NCBI RefSeq assembly: GCF_014779715.1
Contig: NZ_JACXYU010000006.1
Span: 1-64,000 of the forward strand
Source: Streptomyces chumphonensis
GTDB lineage: Bacteria; Actinomycetota; Actinomycetes; Streptomycetales; Streptomycetaceae
Length of the DNA stretch: 64,000 nt
Direction: 5' to 3'
In this document: one piece after another, positions 30,274-39,865 of the stretch
Layout of the letters: every line of letters starts with the position of its first letter
How positions within the stretch are numbered: the first letter of the stretch is position 1
The notes under the pieces: generated by a model
Databases searched by the model: none
What the model was told of the DNA's origin: nothing
The model's input: the letters and a program-made list of their open reading frames with translations, nothing else
Translations under genes and position numbers: made by a program

Positions 30274-31092
30274 ATGAGATTCCGCAAGACCGGTGCCGCC
30301 GTCGCCGCCGCGCTCGCCCTGGCCGTCTCGGCCACCGCCTGTGGCAGTGACAGCGGGAGCGACGACACGATCACGATCGGCATCAAGTTCGACCAGCCGG
30401 GTCTCGGCCTGAAGACCCCGGACGGCGCCTACGAGGGCTTCGACGTCGATGTGGCGACGTACGTCGCGAAGGAGCTCGGCTACGAGGCCGGGGACATCGA
30501 GTGGAAGCAGTCGCCGAGCCCGGAGCGGGAGAACCTGCTCAGCCGTGGTGACGTGGACATGATTGCGGCCACGTACTCCATCACCGACGAGCGCAAGGAG
30601 AAGGTCAGCTTCGCCGGCCCGTACCTCATCGCGCACCAGGACCTGCTGATCCGCTCGGACGAGACGGCGATCACCGACGCCTCGGACCTCAACGACAAGA
30701 ACCTCTGCTCGGTCGGTGGTTCGACGTCCGCGCAGAACGTCAAGAACGAGCTGGCGCCCGACGCCGAACTGCAGGAGTTCGACACCTACTCCAAGTGCCT
30801 GGACGGCCTCAGCAAGGGCACCGTCGACGCGCTGACCACGGACGACGCCATCCTGGCCGGGTACGCCGCGCAGGACAACTACGAGGGCCAGTTCAAGCTC
30901 GCCGGCCTCAGCCTGAGCGACGAGAACTACGGGATCGGCCTGAAGAAGGGCGACACCGAGATGCAGGAGAAGGTCAACGCGGCCCTGGAGAAGATGATCG
31001 AGGACGGCTCCTGGAAGGAGGCCGTGGACAAGCACTTCGGCCCGGCCGGCTACGACCCGGGCGAGGCCCCGGAGATCACCGAGAAGAGCTGA
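30274..31092 (+). CDS. gluB: Glutamate-binding lipoprotein GluB
   Basis: 272 residues. A lipoprotein signal peptide ends in the lipobox VSATAC, with the lipidated cysteine at residue 23. The mature part is a type 3 solute-binding fold for polar amino acids (IGIKFDQPGLGLKTPDGAYEGFDVDVA, then MIAATYSITDERKEKVSFAGPY). It captures glutamate outside the membrane and delivers it to GluCD. AAGGGA lies ahead of the ATG. A large hairpin follows before gluC. Confidence 0.94.
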   Translation: MRFRKTGAAVAAALALAVSATACGSDSGSDDTITIGIKFDQPGLGLKTPDGAYEGFDVDVATYVAKELGYEAGDIEWKQSPSPERENLLSRGDVDMIAATYSITDERKEKVSFAGPYLIAHQDLLIRSDETAITDASDLNDKNLCSVGGSTSAQNVKNELAPDAELQEFDTYSKCLDGLSKGTVDALTTDDAILAGYAAQDNYEGQFKLAGLSLSDENYGIGLKKGDTEMQEKVNAALEKMIEDGSWKEAVDKHFGPAGYDPGEAPEITEKS

Positions 31093-31117
31093 CCGGGCGG
31101 CGGTCGGACAAGAGCCA

Positions 31118-31150
31118 CGGGGCGCGTCGGATTCCGCCCGACGCGCCCCG
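31118..31150 (+). terminator. Intra-operon attenuating hairpin between gluB and gluC
   Basis: A perfect 13-bp stem (31118-31130 with 31138-31150; outer end CGGGGCGCGTCGG) encloses a 7-nt loop. It sits in the 87-nt gluB-gluC spacer. It probably terminates part of the transcripts or protects the gluAB 3' end, so that binding protein is made in excess over permease. Confidence 0.75.
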
Positions 31151-31179
31151 CCTTCCATGAGGTGAGAGCGCGGTAGACA

Positions 31180-31857
31180 GTGTTCGATTTCCTTGATTCG
31201 CCTCAGTACAACCTGCTCGGGGCGTTCTGGCTGACGGTGCAGCTCACCGTCTTCTCCGGGATCGGAGCCCTGGTCTGGGGCACGATCCTGGCCGGCATGC
31301 GGGTCAGTCCCGTCCCGGTGATGCGGGCCTTCGGCACGGCGTACGTGAACGTCGTGCGGAACACCCCGCTGACGCTCATCATCGTCTTCACGTCCCTCGG
31401 CCTGTACAACTCGCTCGGCATCACGCTGGGCGGCGGGGGTGACATCGAGTCGATCAACTTCCGGCTGGCCGTCCTGGGCCTGGCCGCCTACACGGCGACC
31501 TTCGTCTGCGAGGCGCTGCGGTCGGGGATCAACACCGTCGGCCTCGGCCAGGCGGAGGCGGCGCGCGCGCTGGGTCTCGGCTTCTTCCAGGTGCTGTGGT
31601 CGATCGTGCTGCCGCAGGCGTTCCGCTCGGTGGTGGCGCCGCTGGCGAGCGTCCTGATCGCCCTCACCAAGAACACGACGGTCGCCGCGGCCATCGGTGT
31701 CGCCGAAGCGGCGTTGCTGATGAAGGAGATGATCGAGAATGAGTCCGACGCGATCCTGCTGGTCTTCGCGGTGTTCGCCTTCGGGTTCATCGTTCTCACC
31801 CTTCCCACGGGTCTCGTGCTCGGCTGGCTCAGCAAGCGTGTGGCGGTGAAGCGATGA
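31180..31857 (+). CDS. gluC: Glutamate ABC transporter permease GluC
   Basis: 225 residues from a GTG start. Five to six membrane helices are visible and the binding-protein-dependent EAA loop reads EAARALGLGFFQVLWSIVLPQAFR. It belongs to the HisM/HisQ subfamily. It pairs with GluD to form the membrane channel. Its stop overlaps the gluD start (ATGA). Confidence 0.93.
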   Translation: MFDFLDSPQYNLLGAFWLTVQLTVFSGIGALVWGTILAGMRVSPVPVMRAFGTAYVNVVRNTPLTLIIVFTSLGLYNSLGITLGGGGDIESINFRLAVLGLAAYTATFVCEALRSGINTVGLGQAEAARALGLGFFQVLWSIVLPQAFRSVVAPLASVLIALTKNTTVAAAIGVAEAALLMKEMIENESDAILLVFAVFAFGFIVLTLPTGLVLGWLSKRVAVKR

Positions 31858-32768
31858 GTTCCGTCCTCTACGACACGCCGGGACCGCGTGCGAAGGTCCG
31901 CAACGCCCTCTACACGGTCGGGTTCCTCGTCGTGCTCGGCGCCGCGCTCTACTGGGTGCTGCGGACGCTGGGTGACGCGGGGGAGCTGGAGGCCGACAAG
32001 TGGTCCCCGTTCTTCACCGACTCGCGGGTGTGGACGACGTTCCTGCTGCCCGGGCTCGTCAACACCCTGAAGGCGGCGGCCCTCGCGATGGCCATCGCAC
32101 TACCGCTGGGCGCCGTGCTCGGCATCGCGCGGCTCTCGGACCACGCCTGGGTGCGCGGTGTCGCGGGTGCGATCGTGGAGTTCTTCCGGGCCATTCCGGT
32201 GCTGCTCCTCATGGTCTTCGCGAACGAGGCCTACGCGATGTGGACGAACGTGGACTCCGGCGTGCGGCCGCTCTACGCGGTCGTCACCGGCCTGGTCCTC
32301 TACAACGCCTCCGTGCTCGCCGAGGTGGTGCGGGCCGGCATCCTGTCGCTGCCGCGCGGCCAGACGGACGCCGCGCAGGCGATCGGGATGCGCAAGTGGC
32401 AGGTCATGACCTTCGTCCTGCTGCCGCAGGCGGTCACGGCGATGCTTCCGGCCATCGTGAGTCAGCTGGTCGTCATCGTGAAGGACACCGCGCTCGGTGG
32501 TGCGGTGCTGGGCTTCAGCGAGCTGCTGCGCCAGGGTGACCTGATCACGGTCAACTACTCGAACCCCATCGCCGCCTACCTCTTCGTCGGCCTGCTGTTC
32601 ATCGTGCTCAACTTCGCCCTGACCGGTGGGGCCGGTTGGCTGGAACGGCGCATCCGGCAGGGCGGGAGGTCCTCCGGCAAGGCCCTGACCACCGAGCAGC
32701 TGGAGGAACTGGAGAACGTCGGCCCCGAGCCGGTGACGGGGCGGGGCGGCGAGACCGGCCGGACCTGA
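31854..32768 (+). CDS. gluD: Glutamate ABC transporter permease GluD
   Basis: 304 residues. The first membrane helix (LYTVGFLVVLGAALYWVL) is followed by the HisM-type core and the EAA loop TDAAQAIGMRKWQVMTFVLLPQA. A hydrophilic C-terminal tail of about 45 residues is typical of actinomycete GluD. It completes the gluABCD importer and is translationally coupled to gluC. Confidence 0.93.
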   Translation: MSSVLYDTPGPRAKVRNALYTVGFLVVLGAALYWVLRTLGDAGELEADKWSPFFTDSRVWTTFLLPGLVNTLKAAALAMAIALPLGAVLGIARLSDHAWVRGVAGAIVEFFRAIPVLLLMVFANEAYAMWTNVDSGVRPLYAVVTGLVLYNASVLAEVVRAGILSLPRGQTDAAQAIGMRKWQVMTFVLLPQAVTAMLPAIVSQLVVIVKDTALGGAVLGFSELLRQGDLITVNYSNPIAAYLFVGLLFIVLNFALTGGAGWLERRIRQGGRSSGKALTTEQLEELENVGPEPVTGRGGETGRT

Positions 32769-32797
32769 GGCGCCCCGGGCCCTCCGTCCCCCCGCAC

Positions 32798-32851
32798 GCA
32801 ACCCGCTGCCCGGGCGGCCGTCACTTGACGGTTGCACGGGCAGTGGGTTGC
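32798..32851 (+). terminator. gluABCD terminator-like hairpin
   Basis: The arms at 32798-32812 and 32837-32851 pair over 15 bp with a single G-U wobble (GCAACCC outer ends) and enclose 24 nt. It is 30 nt after the gluD stop and is the likely end of the operon. Confidence 0.65.
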
Positions 32852-32948
32852 ATACGGGTGTGATCACGCACGGCCTTCGGCCTCCGGCCCCCACTCCCGT
32901 CCCCGTCGGGGACTCCCGGCACGGACCGAGGCGTCGGAACGGGGTGCG

Positions 32949-34523
32949 GTGGAGCCGGTGATCGTGGTCGGCGCGGGCCCGGTGGGGCTGGCGCTGGCGC
33001 TGGCGCTCGCACGGCACGAGGTGCCGTCGGTGCTGCTGGAGACGGGGGACGGTGAGGCGCCCGCGCGCCCGGCGCGCACCTGCGTCCTGCGCCCCGACAC
33101 CGCCGCGCTCGCCCAGCGGCTGGCCGGCCCGGCGGAACTGCCGGGCACCCACTGGCGCGTCTGGCGCACGCTGCGCCGCCGTCAGTGCCTGGACCAGGAG
33201 GACTTCGCGCCGGGCGATGCGCCCTTCCACCTGCCGCAGCACTCCCTGACCGGCGCGCTCACGGCCGCCGTGCGCCGCAGCGGGCTCGTCGACTTCGTCC
33301 CCGGCCGCCGCCTGACGGAGCTGGAGCAGCACGATTCGGGGGTGCGGGCCCGCACCTCGGGAGGGCTGGGCGTCGCGTGGTCGGGGAGCTACCTCGTGGG
33401 CTGCGACGGGGCCCGCTCGACCGTCCGCAAGCTGCTCGGCGTCCGCTTCCCGGGCCGGACGTCGGTCGAGCGCCGGGCGGTCGCCGCCCTGCGCGTGCCG
33501 CTGCCCTGGCCGGACGAGGCGCTGCTGCACCGTGATCCGCCCGGCGGCGGCGAGGTCAGCGCCCGCTCGCTGCCCGGTGGCCTGTGGCGGCTGGACTGGC
33601 GGCTGCCGCCGCGCGGCGATCTCGTCACCCCCGAGGACCTGCTGCGGCGGATCGGGAGCACGCTCGCCGCCTGGTCGGAGGAGGCGGGGCCGCAGGACGG
33701 GTCGCCCGCCTACGACCTGCTGGACACCGGCGTCCACACGGCGCACCAGCGTCTGGCCCGCCGCTGGCGTTGCGGGCGGGCCTTCCTGGCCGGGGACGCC
33801 GCGCGGCTGCTGGGCGCGCTCGGCACCCAGAGCGTCGACGAGGGGCTGCGCGACGCCGACAACCTGGCCTGGAAGCTGGCCGTCGCCTGGCACGGCGGGG
33901 ACGGTGCGGCGGCGGACGCCCTGCTGGACACCTACGAGAGCGAGCGACGCGGCGTCTCGGTCGCCCGGCTGCGTGCCCTGGACCAGGCGCTGCCCCTGGT
34001 GCAGGGCGGCAGTGCGCTGCGTTCCCTCCTGCCCGGTGGCCGGGGGCCGCTCGGGCTCCTCACCGACGGCCACGCCGGCCGGGGCCCGCTGGGCGCGCCC
34101 GGGGCGTACGCGGCGTCCCCGCTGACGTCACCCGCGCTGCCGGGGCTGGCCGTCGCCGCCGAGTTGGGACGGCCGGCCGCCGACGTCCCGGTGACGGTGC
34201 CGGGCGGGGAGCGCCAGCCGTTGCGCGGCCGGCTGGGCCGACGCCTGCTGGTGGTGCTCGTGGCGCCCGGCACGGGTGTGTGGGAGAGCCGGCACTGGCG
34301 CAACGCGGGCGTCATGCCGCAGCTCGCGGCAGCCGTGCGGGAGCTGCCGCTGCCCGCCGAGCTCCTGGTGGCCGAGGCGTACCCGGGCGCCGAGGCGCAC
34401 AGCGTCCTCCTGGTCCGCCCGGACGGGCACCTGGCGGCGGCGCTGCCGGGCGTGGACGCGGCGGAACTGCACGCGAGCGCGATGCGGCTCGCCGGTGGTG
34501 ACGGCGCCGACCTCAGGGCTTGA
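32949..34523 (+). CDS. FAD-dependent aromatic-type monooxygenase
   Basis: About 524 residues. The N-terminal FAD motif is [17 protein letters not shown], a DG motif follows ([17 protein letters not shown]), and GD...[15 protein letters not shown] is the second FAD signature of the PheA/UbiH flavoprotein hydroxylase family. A C-terminal thioredoxin-like domain (about residues 420-520) is present, as in the larger PheA-type enzymes. Substrate is unknown; no pathway genes are nearby. The GTG start before EPVIVVGAG has only a weak ribosome-binding site. The 3' end overlaps the convergent TAXI gene by 11 bp. Confidence 0.85.
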   Translation: MEPVIVVGAGPVGLALALALARHEVPSVLLETGDGEAPARPARTCVLRPDTAALAQRLAGPAELPGTHWRVWRTLRRRQCLDQEDFAPGDAPFHLPQHSLTGALTAAVRRSGLVDFVPGRRLTELEQHDSGVRARTSGGLGVAWSGSYLVGCDGARSTVRKLLGVRFPGRTSVERRAVAALRVPLPWPDEALLHRDPPGGGEVSARSLPGGLWRLDWRLPPRGDLVTPEDLLRRIGSTLAAWSEEAGPQDGSPAYDLLDTGVHTAHQRLARRWRCGRAFLAGDAARLLGALGTQSVDEGLRDADNLAWKLAVAWHGGDGAAADALLDTYESERRGVSVARLRALDQALPLVQGGSALRSLLPGGRGPLGLLTDGHAGRGPLGAPGAYAASPLTSPALPGLAVAAELGRPAADVPVTVPGGERQPLRGRLGRRLLVVLVAPGTGVWESRHWRNAGVMPQLAAAVRELPLPAELLVAEAYPGAEAHSVLLVRPDGHLAAALPGVDAAELHASAMRLAGGDGADLRA

Positions 34524-35508
34524 CCGCGCGGTAGTAGCGCCGGGCGCCTTCGTGCAGGGGGAGCGGGTCGGTGTAGATGGCGGTGCGCAGGTCCACACGC
34601 TGGGCGGCGTGCACCTCGTGGGCGATGCGGTCCCGGTTGCGGATGAGGACGCGCGTCAGCGCGGCGGTCACGTCCGGGTCCGCCCGCTGCGCCGTCACCA
34701 GCAGGTTGGCCACGGCGACCGTCTCCACCCCTTCGCCGCGCTGCACGTCGGGGTAGGCGTCGGCGGGCATGACGGCGGCGCGGTAGTGCCGGGCGACGGG
34801 GTCCTGGGCGTGCAGCGCGGGCACGAGGTCGCCCAGGCCGACCAGCCGGACGTCGCTGCGGGCGGCGAGGCTCTGGACGGCGCCGGTGGGCAGTCCGCCG
34901 CTCCAGAAGAAGGCGTCGAGCCGGCCGCCTTCGAGCATGCCCGGCATGGTGTCGATGCCCTCGTGCACGGTGGTCACCTCCCGGTCCGGATCCAGCCCGG
35001 CCGCGGTGAGGAGCCGCCGGGCGATGGGCCGCACGCCGGACTCCAGCTCGCCCACGCCGACCCGCAGCCCCGCCAGGTCGGCGGCCGTGCGGACAGGGGA
35101 GTCGGCGGGGACGACGAGTTGGATGTAGTCGTCGTAGAGCCGGGCGCACGCGCGCAGCCGGGCGGCGTCCGGGCCGCCCGCGCCGAGGTGGGCGGCGACG
35201 GCGTCGGCCTGGGCGATGGTGAAGTCCGCCTCGCCGGAGAGCACGCGCCGGATGTTCTCCACCGAGCCCTGGCTCGGCCGCAGCTCCATCTCCAGCTCCG
35301 GCAGCTCCGTCCGCACGCGCTGCTCCAGCAGGGCGCCGTAGCGCTCGTAGACGCCGGTCGGCACCCCCGTGGCGAACGTGACCCGGCCCCCGGGCGACGG
35401 GGCGTCGGCGGGCAGCAGCCACCACGCGAGCAGCGCGAGCGCGACGAGCGCGGCGCCGGCTTCGAGTGCCCGGCGCCGGCCGAGACGGCGGATGCGGAGG
35501 GTGGCCAT
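34513..35508 (-). CDS. TAXI-family TRAP solute-binding protein, orphan
   Basis: 331 residues. After a short basic N-terminus there is one membrane anchor ([14 protein letters not shown]). The TAXI-type periplasmic fold follows: [20 protein letters not shown], then [17 protein letters not shown] and [27 protein letters not shown] proteins normally serve tripartite TRAP transporters, but no TRAP membrane gene is present here. In actinomycetes such proteins are often associated with two-component systems and may act as anchored sensors. Ligand unknown. The gene is divergent from miaB with 93 nt between. Confidence 0.85.
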   Translation of the reverse strand: MATLRIRRLGRRRALEAGAALVALALLAWWLLPADAPSPGGRVTFATGVPTGVYERYGALLEQRVRTELPELEMELRPSQGSVENIRRVLSGEADFTIAQADAVAAHLGAGGPDAARLRACARLYDDYIQLVVPADSPVRTAADLAGLRVGVGELESGVRPIARRLLTAAGLDPDREVTTVHEGIDTMPGMLEGGRLDAFFWSGGLPTGAVQSLAARSDVRLVGLGDLVPALHAQDPVARHYRAAVMPADAYPDVQRGEGVETVAVANLLVTAQRADPDVTAALTRVLIRNRDRIAHEVHAAQRVDLRTAIYTDPLPLHEGARRYYRAVKP

Positions 35509-35601
35509 GGGCCGATCCTGCCATCCGCGCTCCGCCGGGCGGCAGGTGTGTGCACCGGAGGGGCGGAGGGCCCGGGTGAACGCGTACCCTGGTCGACTGA
35601 G

Positions 35602-37083
35602 ATGACTGCGAAGACTTATGAGCTGCGCACCTTCGGCTGCCAGATGAACGTCCACGACTCCGAGCGGATGGCCGGTCTGCTGGAGGACGCCGGTTATGTG
35701 CGCGCGCCCGAGGGGGCCGACGGCGCCGATGTCGTCGTCTTCAACACCTGCGCGGTGCGGGAGAACGCCGACAACCGGCTGTACGGCAACCTCGGCCAGC
35801 TGGCGCCCAGGAAGGCCGCCCGGCCCGGCATGCAGATCGCGGTGGGCGGGTGCCTGGCCCAGAAGGACCGCGACACGATCGTGAAGAAGGCGCCCTGGGT
35901 GGACGTCGTCTTCGGAACCCACAACGTCGGCAAGCTGCCGGTGTTGCTGGAGCGGGCCCGCGTGCGGCGGGAGGCGCAGGTCGAGATCGCCGAGTCGCTG
36001 GAGGCGTTTCCCTCCACCCTGCCCACGCGCCGGGAGTCGGCCTACGCGGCGTGGGTGTCGGTCTCCGTCGGGTGCAACAACACGTGCACGTTCTGCATCG
36101 TGCCGCAGCTGCGCGGCAAGGAGAAGGACCGCAAGGCCGGCGACGTCCTCGCCGAGATCGAGGCGCTGGTCGCCGAGGGCGTCATCGAGATCACCCTGCT
36201 CGGCCAGAACGTGAACGCCTACGGCAGCGACATCGGCGACCGGGAGGCGTTCGGCAAGCTGCTGCGCGCCTGCGGCCGGATCGAGGGGCTGGAGCGCGTC
36301 CGCTTCACCTCGCCCCACCCGCGGGACTTCACCGACGACGTCATCGCCGCCATGGCGGAGACCCCGAACGTCATGCCGCAGCTCCACATGCCGCTGCAGT
36401 CGGGCTCCTCCAGGGTGCTGAAGGACATGCGTCGCTCCTACCGGCAGGAGCGTTTCCTGAAGATCATCGAGAACGTCCGGGCGGCGATGCCCCGGGCGGC
36501 GATCTCGACGGACATCATCGTGGGCTTCCCCGGCGAGACCGAGGAGGACTTCCAGGAGACCCTGCACGTCGTCCGGGAGGCCCGCTTCGCGCAGGCGTTC
36601 ACCTTCCAGTACTCCAAGCGTCCGGGCACCCCGGCCGCCGAGATGGACGGCCAGATCCCCAAGGCGGTCGTCCAGGAGCGCTACGAGCGGTTGGTGGCCC
36701 TCCAGGAGGAGATCTCCTGGGCCGAGAACAGGGCCCAGGTCGGCCGGACCCTGGAGGTGCTGGTCGCCGAGGGCGAAGGCCGCAAGGACGAGGCCACCCG
36801 ACGGTTGTCCGGCCGGGCCGCCGACAACCGACTGGTGCACTTCGCGCGCCCCGAGGAGCCGGTGCGCCCCGGCGACATGGTGAGCGTCAAGGTCACCTAC
36901 GCCGCCCCGCACCACCTGCTGGCGGAGGGCCCGGCGCTCGCGGTCCGGCGCACGCGCGCCGGTGACGCCTGGGAGGCCCGCACCGCGGCCCCCGCCCCCT
37001 CGGGCGTGATGCTCGGTCTGCCCACGGTGGGGGCGCCCGCCGCGCGGCCCGCCGCGCAGGGGGACGGCTGCCGGGTCTGCTGA
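35602..37083 (+). CDS. miaB: tRNA-2-methylthio-N6-dimethylallyladenosine synthase MiaB
   Basis: 493 residues. This radical-SAM methylthiotransferase modifies i6A37 of tRNAs. N-terminal cluster cysteines are Cys13 ([11 protein letters not shown]), Cys50 (VFNTCAVRE) and Cys84 (GGCLAQ). The radical-SAM motif is Cys158, Cys162, Cys165 ([12 protein letters not shown]). A TRAM domain lies near 390-450, and an additional alanine/proline tail ends in GCRVC. MiaA, which makes its substrate, is encoded 1.7 kb downstream. The ATG has no strong ribosome-binding site, but no better start fits the conserved N-terminus. Confidence 0.96.
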   Translation: MTAKTYELRTFGCQMNVHDSERMAGLLEDAGYVRAPEGADGADVVVFNTCAVRENADNRLYGNLGQLAPRKAARPGMQIAVGGCLAQKDRDTIVKKAPWVDVVFGTHNVGKLPVLLERARVRREAQVEIAESLEAFPSTLPTRRESAYAAWVSVSVGCNNTCTFCIVPQLRGKEKDRKAGDVLAEIEALVAEGVIEITLLGQNVNAYGSDIGDREAFGKLLRACGRIEGLERVRFTSPHPRDFTDDVIAAMAETPNVMPQLHMPLQSGSSRVLKDMRRSYRQERFLKIIENVRAAMPRAAISTDIIVGFPGETEEDFQETLHVVREARFAQAFTFQYSKRPGTPAAEMDGQIPKAVVQERYERLVALQEEISWAENRAQVGRTLEVLVAEGEGRKDEATRRLSGRAADNRLVHFARPEEPVRPGDMVSVKVTYAAPHHLLAEGPALAVRRTRAGDAWEARTAAPAPSGVMLGLPTVGAPAARPAAQGDGCRVC

Positions 37084-37224
37084 CGGCGGGCACCGGCCGT
37101 CGCGGCGGGGCCGGGCGCCGTCGCGGGGGTGCCCCGGCGGGCGACGGACCGCACCCGTTGCCGAATATGCCGATCCGCGCCGGATGCGGGGGCATGTCGC
37201 CCCCGCGGCGCTAGGCTGCCGCCC

Positions 37225-37932
37225 ATGCTTGCCGCTGCCGCCGCCTGCCCCTGCCCCCCGCTGCTGGTGCCCGAGGTCGCCAAGGGCGCCGCACCCGAGA
37301 TGGACGACGCCCGTGCCGCCTGTGCCGAGGCCCTGGACGCCTTGGCCGCCGCCCGCCCCGACCGCCTCGTCGTCGTCGGGCCCGCCAACCCGCTGGCCCG
37401 GGGGAGCTACCCGCCGGGCAGCCGGGGCTCGTTCCACGGCTACGGGGTGGACGTCGCGGTCGCGCTCGGGCGGGGCGAGGGCGGGGACCGTCCGCTGCCG
37501 CCCTCCCTGGCCGTGGGCGCCTGGCTCCTCGACCACCACGGCTGGCGGGCCGCCCCGGTCACCGGGCGCGGTGTGGCGGAGACGCTGACGCCCGAGCGGT
37601 GCGCCGGCATCGGCCGCGAACTGGCCGGGGACGGCGACCGCGTCGCGCTGCTCGTCATGGGGGACGGCAGCGCCTGCCGCACGCTCAAGGCACCCGGCTA
37701 CTTCGACGAGCGGGCCGCCGCGTTCGACGCGGAGGTCGCGCGGGCCCTCGGCGCCGCCGACACCGGGGCGCTGGCCGCACTCGATCCCGAGCTCGGCTAC
37801 GAGTTGCAGGCGTCCGGCCGGGCGGGCTGGCAGGTGCTCGCCGCAGCCGCCGGACGGACCCGGCTCACCGGCAAACTGCTCTACGACCGCGCGCCCTACG
37901 GCGTCGGATACCTCGTGGCGTGCTGGTCCTGA
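37225..37932 (+). CDS. Class III extradiol dioxygenase-like protein
   Basis: 235 residues related to the LigB/MEMO fold: CPCPPLLVPEVAKGAAPEMDDARAAC, then RLVVVGPANP and LLVMGDGSACRTLKAPGYFDERA. It lies between miaB and miaA, as in other Streptomyces. The N-terminal position where family enzymes have a metal-binding histidine reads Cys-Pro-Cys-Pro-Pro here, so catalytic dioxygenase activity is doubtful. Function unknown. Confidence 0.8.
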   Translation: MLAAAAACPCPPLLVPEVAKGAAPEMDDARAACAEALDALAAARPDRLVVVGPANPLARGSYPPGSRGSFHGYGVDVAVALGRGEGGDRPLPPSLAVGAWLLDHHGWRAAPVTGRGVAETLTPERCAGIGRELAGDGDRVALLVMGDGSACRTLKAPGYFDERAAAFDAEVARALGAADTGALAALDPELGYELQASGRAGWQVLAAAAGRTRLTGKLLYDRAPYGVGYLVACWS

Positions 37933-37939
37933 CCCCGGA

Positions 37940-37994
37940 CGTCCGCCGCGTCGACCGCGTGACCCCGGTGGTCGTGCGGCCGACGCGGCGGACG
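37940..37994. terminator. Long hairpin between convergent genes
   Basis: Arms 37940-37953 and 37981-37994 pair perfectly (outer CGTCCGCCGCGTCG), and an inner stem of ten pairs (37955-37964 with 37970-37979, two G-U) continues it after one mismatch. It separates the dioxygenase-like gene from the convergent antitoxin-like gene. Confidence 0.87.
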
Positions 37995-38019
37995 GGGGAC
38001 GTGACCGCCGCGTCGGCCC

Positions 38020-38280
38020 TCAGCGCGGCCCGCCCGGCTGACCGCCCGGCCCCGGACCGCCGGGGCCGGGGTGCCCGCCGGGGCCGCCCGGTCCGCGCCG
38101 CCGCTGTTCGTCGGCCAGCCGGTCCACGGCCTGTCGGGCCTTCTGGCTGCCCGTCCGCAACTGGCCGCTGTACTTGCCCTTGGTCTTCTTGTCGGCCATC
38201 TGCGCCGCTCTGTCGACCGCCTGGCCGACCTTGCTCTCGTGCTTGACGAGCAACCCCTTGAGCTTGTCCATCATGCTCAT
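38020..38280 (-). CDS. Rv0909-family antitoxin-like small protein
   Basis: 86 residues. The N-terminal 55 residues (MSMMDKLKGLLVKHESKVGQ, then AQMADKKTKGKYSGQL) match the Rv0909 antitoxin family, a short helical protein. The C-terminus is a glycine/proline-rich tail. No toxin partner is visible beside it, so the antitoxin label is by family only. The ATG at 38280 has GAGGAAGG seven bases upstream; a GTG at 38289 is less well placed. Same strand as the following small gene. Confidence 0.8.
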   Translation of the reverse strand: MSMMDKLKGLLVKHESKVGQAVDRAAQMADKKTKGKYSGQLRTGSQKARQAVDRLADEQRRRGPGGPGGHPGPGGPGPGGQPGGPR

Positions 38281-38307
38281 CGCAGTCACCTTCCTCGACG
38301 TCGGATC

Positions 38308-38670
38308 TCAGGTACGTGCACCGTCGCCGCTTTCGGTGGCAGCGGCTTCACCGGCGGACTGCTGCTTGGGGATCCCCACGTCCTCCCGAGGCTCTCCCGG
38401 CGCGCCGTCCGTCTTCGTGGCAACGGCGGCGGGCCCCTCGGGGTTCCCGGCGCCGTCCTCGGGCGTCTTCCCGTCGGCTTCCGCCGCACACGTGTCGGCG
38501 GCGTCCGCGTGGTCGGCGGCGTCGTGCGGTGCCGTCTCCCCGGCGCCGGCCGCCCCGGCGGCACCTTCCTCCCCGGCCGCCCCGGCCGCCCCGGCGGCGA
38601 CGGGGGTGTCGACTTCCGCTCCGGACGGCCCGTCGGTCGGCTTCCTGCGGAACCAGCTCAGTACGCCCAT
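38308..38670 (-). CDS. Small acidic alanine/glycine-rich hypothetical protein
   Basis: 120 residues. Only the N-terminus MGVLSWFRRKP is ordered-looking; the rest is low-complexity Ala, Gly, Glu, Asp. The WFRRK start is seen in Streptomyces hypothetical proteins found before miaA. GGGGAG lies just before the ATG. It may form an operon with the antitoxin-like gene 27 nt downstream. Function unknown. Confidence 0.7.
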   Translation of the reverse strand: MGVLSWFRRKPTDGPSGAEVDTPVAAGAAGAAGEEGAAGAAGAGETAPHDAADHADAADTCAAEADGKTPEDGAGNPEGPAAVATKTDGAPGEPREDVGIPKQQSAGEAAATESGDGART

Positions 38671-38795
38671 GACAACTCCCCATCGTGCGGGTGCGGCTCG
38701 CGCGCCACCACCTCTGTGAAGCGCAACGACGGCGCCCGGGTGGCGTCACGTCGCCCGTTCGTGAGGGGTCGGCCCGGTTTGGGAGACTGATCGGT

Positions 38796-39758
38796 GTGAA
38801 CAGCCCCCCATTCCGACCGTCCCCCTCCGCCCCGCAGGTCGTCGCCGTGGTCGGCCCGACCGCCGCCGGAAAGTCCGACCTCGGCGTGGCGCTCGCCCGC
38901 GCGCTGGACGGCGAGGTCGTCAACGCCGACTCGATGCAGCTCTACCGGGGCATGGACATCGGCACGGCCAAACTCACCCCGGGGGAGCGGCGGGGTGTCC
39001 GGCACCGGTTGCTCGACGTCTGGGACGTGACGGTCGCCGCGAGCGTCGCGGAGTACCAGCGCCTGGCCCGGGAGGAGATCGACGCCCTGCTCGCGCGCGG
39101 CCGCACGCCGGTGCTCGTCGGCGGTTCCGGGCTGTACGTGCGCGGGGCGCTGGACGCGCTGGAGTTCCCCGGCACCGATCCGCTGGTGCGGTCCCGGCTG
39201 GAGGCGGAACTCGACGAGCACGGCCCGGGGGAGCTGCACCGCCGCCTCGCCGCCGCCGACCCGGCCGCCGCGGCGGCCATCCTGCCGGGCAACGGGCGCC
39301 GTATCGTGCGCGCCCTGGAGGTCATGGAGATCACCGGGCGCCCCTTCACCGCGCAGCTGCCGGAGCCGGGCGCGCGGCGGGACGTGTACGACACGCTCTA
39401 CGTCGGGGTCGACGTCCCCCGGCCCGAGCTGGACGAGCGGATCGCCCACCGCGTGGACGTCATGTGGGAGGCGGGGCTGGTCGAGGAGGTCCGGGCGCTG
39501 GAGGCGGTGGGGCTCCGGGAGGGCCGGACGGCCTCCCGTGCCCTGGGGTACCAGCAGGTGCTGGCGGCGCTCGCCGGGGAGTGCGCCGAGGAGGACGCCC
39601 GCCGGGAGACGGTGCGGGCCACCAAGCGCTTCGCGCGGCGGCAGGACTCGTGGTTCCGCCGGGACGATCGCGTGCACTGGCTGAGCGGTGCCGCCCAGGA
39701 CCGCGACAGCCTCGCCGGACACGCGCTGTCGCTGGTCGAACGGGCGGTCACAGCCTGA
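38796..39758 (+). CDS. miaA: tRNA dimethylallyltransferase MiaA
   Basis: 320 residues from a GTG start. P-loop VVGPTAAGKSDL, then the substrate motif NADSMQLYRGMDIGTAKLTPGER, VGGSGLYVRGAL, and ALGYQQ. It transfers dimethylallyl from DMAPP to A37 of tRNAs reading UNN codons; MiaB then adds the methylthio group. Downstream lie a membrane protein gene and dapF, the conserved Streptomyces order. Confidence 0.97.
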   Translation: MNSPPFRPSPSAPQVVAVVGPTAAGKSDLGVALARALDGEVVNADSMQLYRGMDIGTAKLTPGERRGVRHRLLDVWDVTVAASVAEYQRLAREEIDALLARGRTPVLVGGSGLYVRGALDALEFPGTDPLVRSRLEAELDEHGPGELHRRLAAADPAAAAAILPGNGRRIVRALEVMEITGRPFTAQLPEPGARRDVYDTLYVGVDVPRPELDERIAHRVDVMWEAGLVEEVRALEAVGLREGRTASRALGYQQVLAALAGECAEEDARRETVRATKRFARRQDSWFRRDDRVHWLSGAAQDRDSLAGHALSLVERAVTA

Positions 39759-39865
39759 TCACGTCATGGCATCGGGACGCCCGGAGAGCCCTGACCGGCA
39801 GGTCCGACGTGCCATCATCGACGCTCTAGCCGCAATGCCGTGGTGAGTCGGGAGGGCACGTGGCG

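Noticed and set aside
34276..35601. Upstream in-frame extension of miaB by about 440 codons
   Set aside because: The extra part is antisense to the TAXI gene and does not resemble any domain; the conserved MiaB N-terminus begins at 35602.
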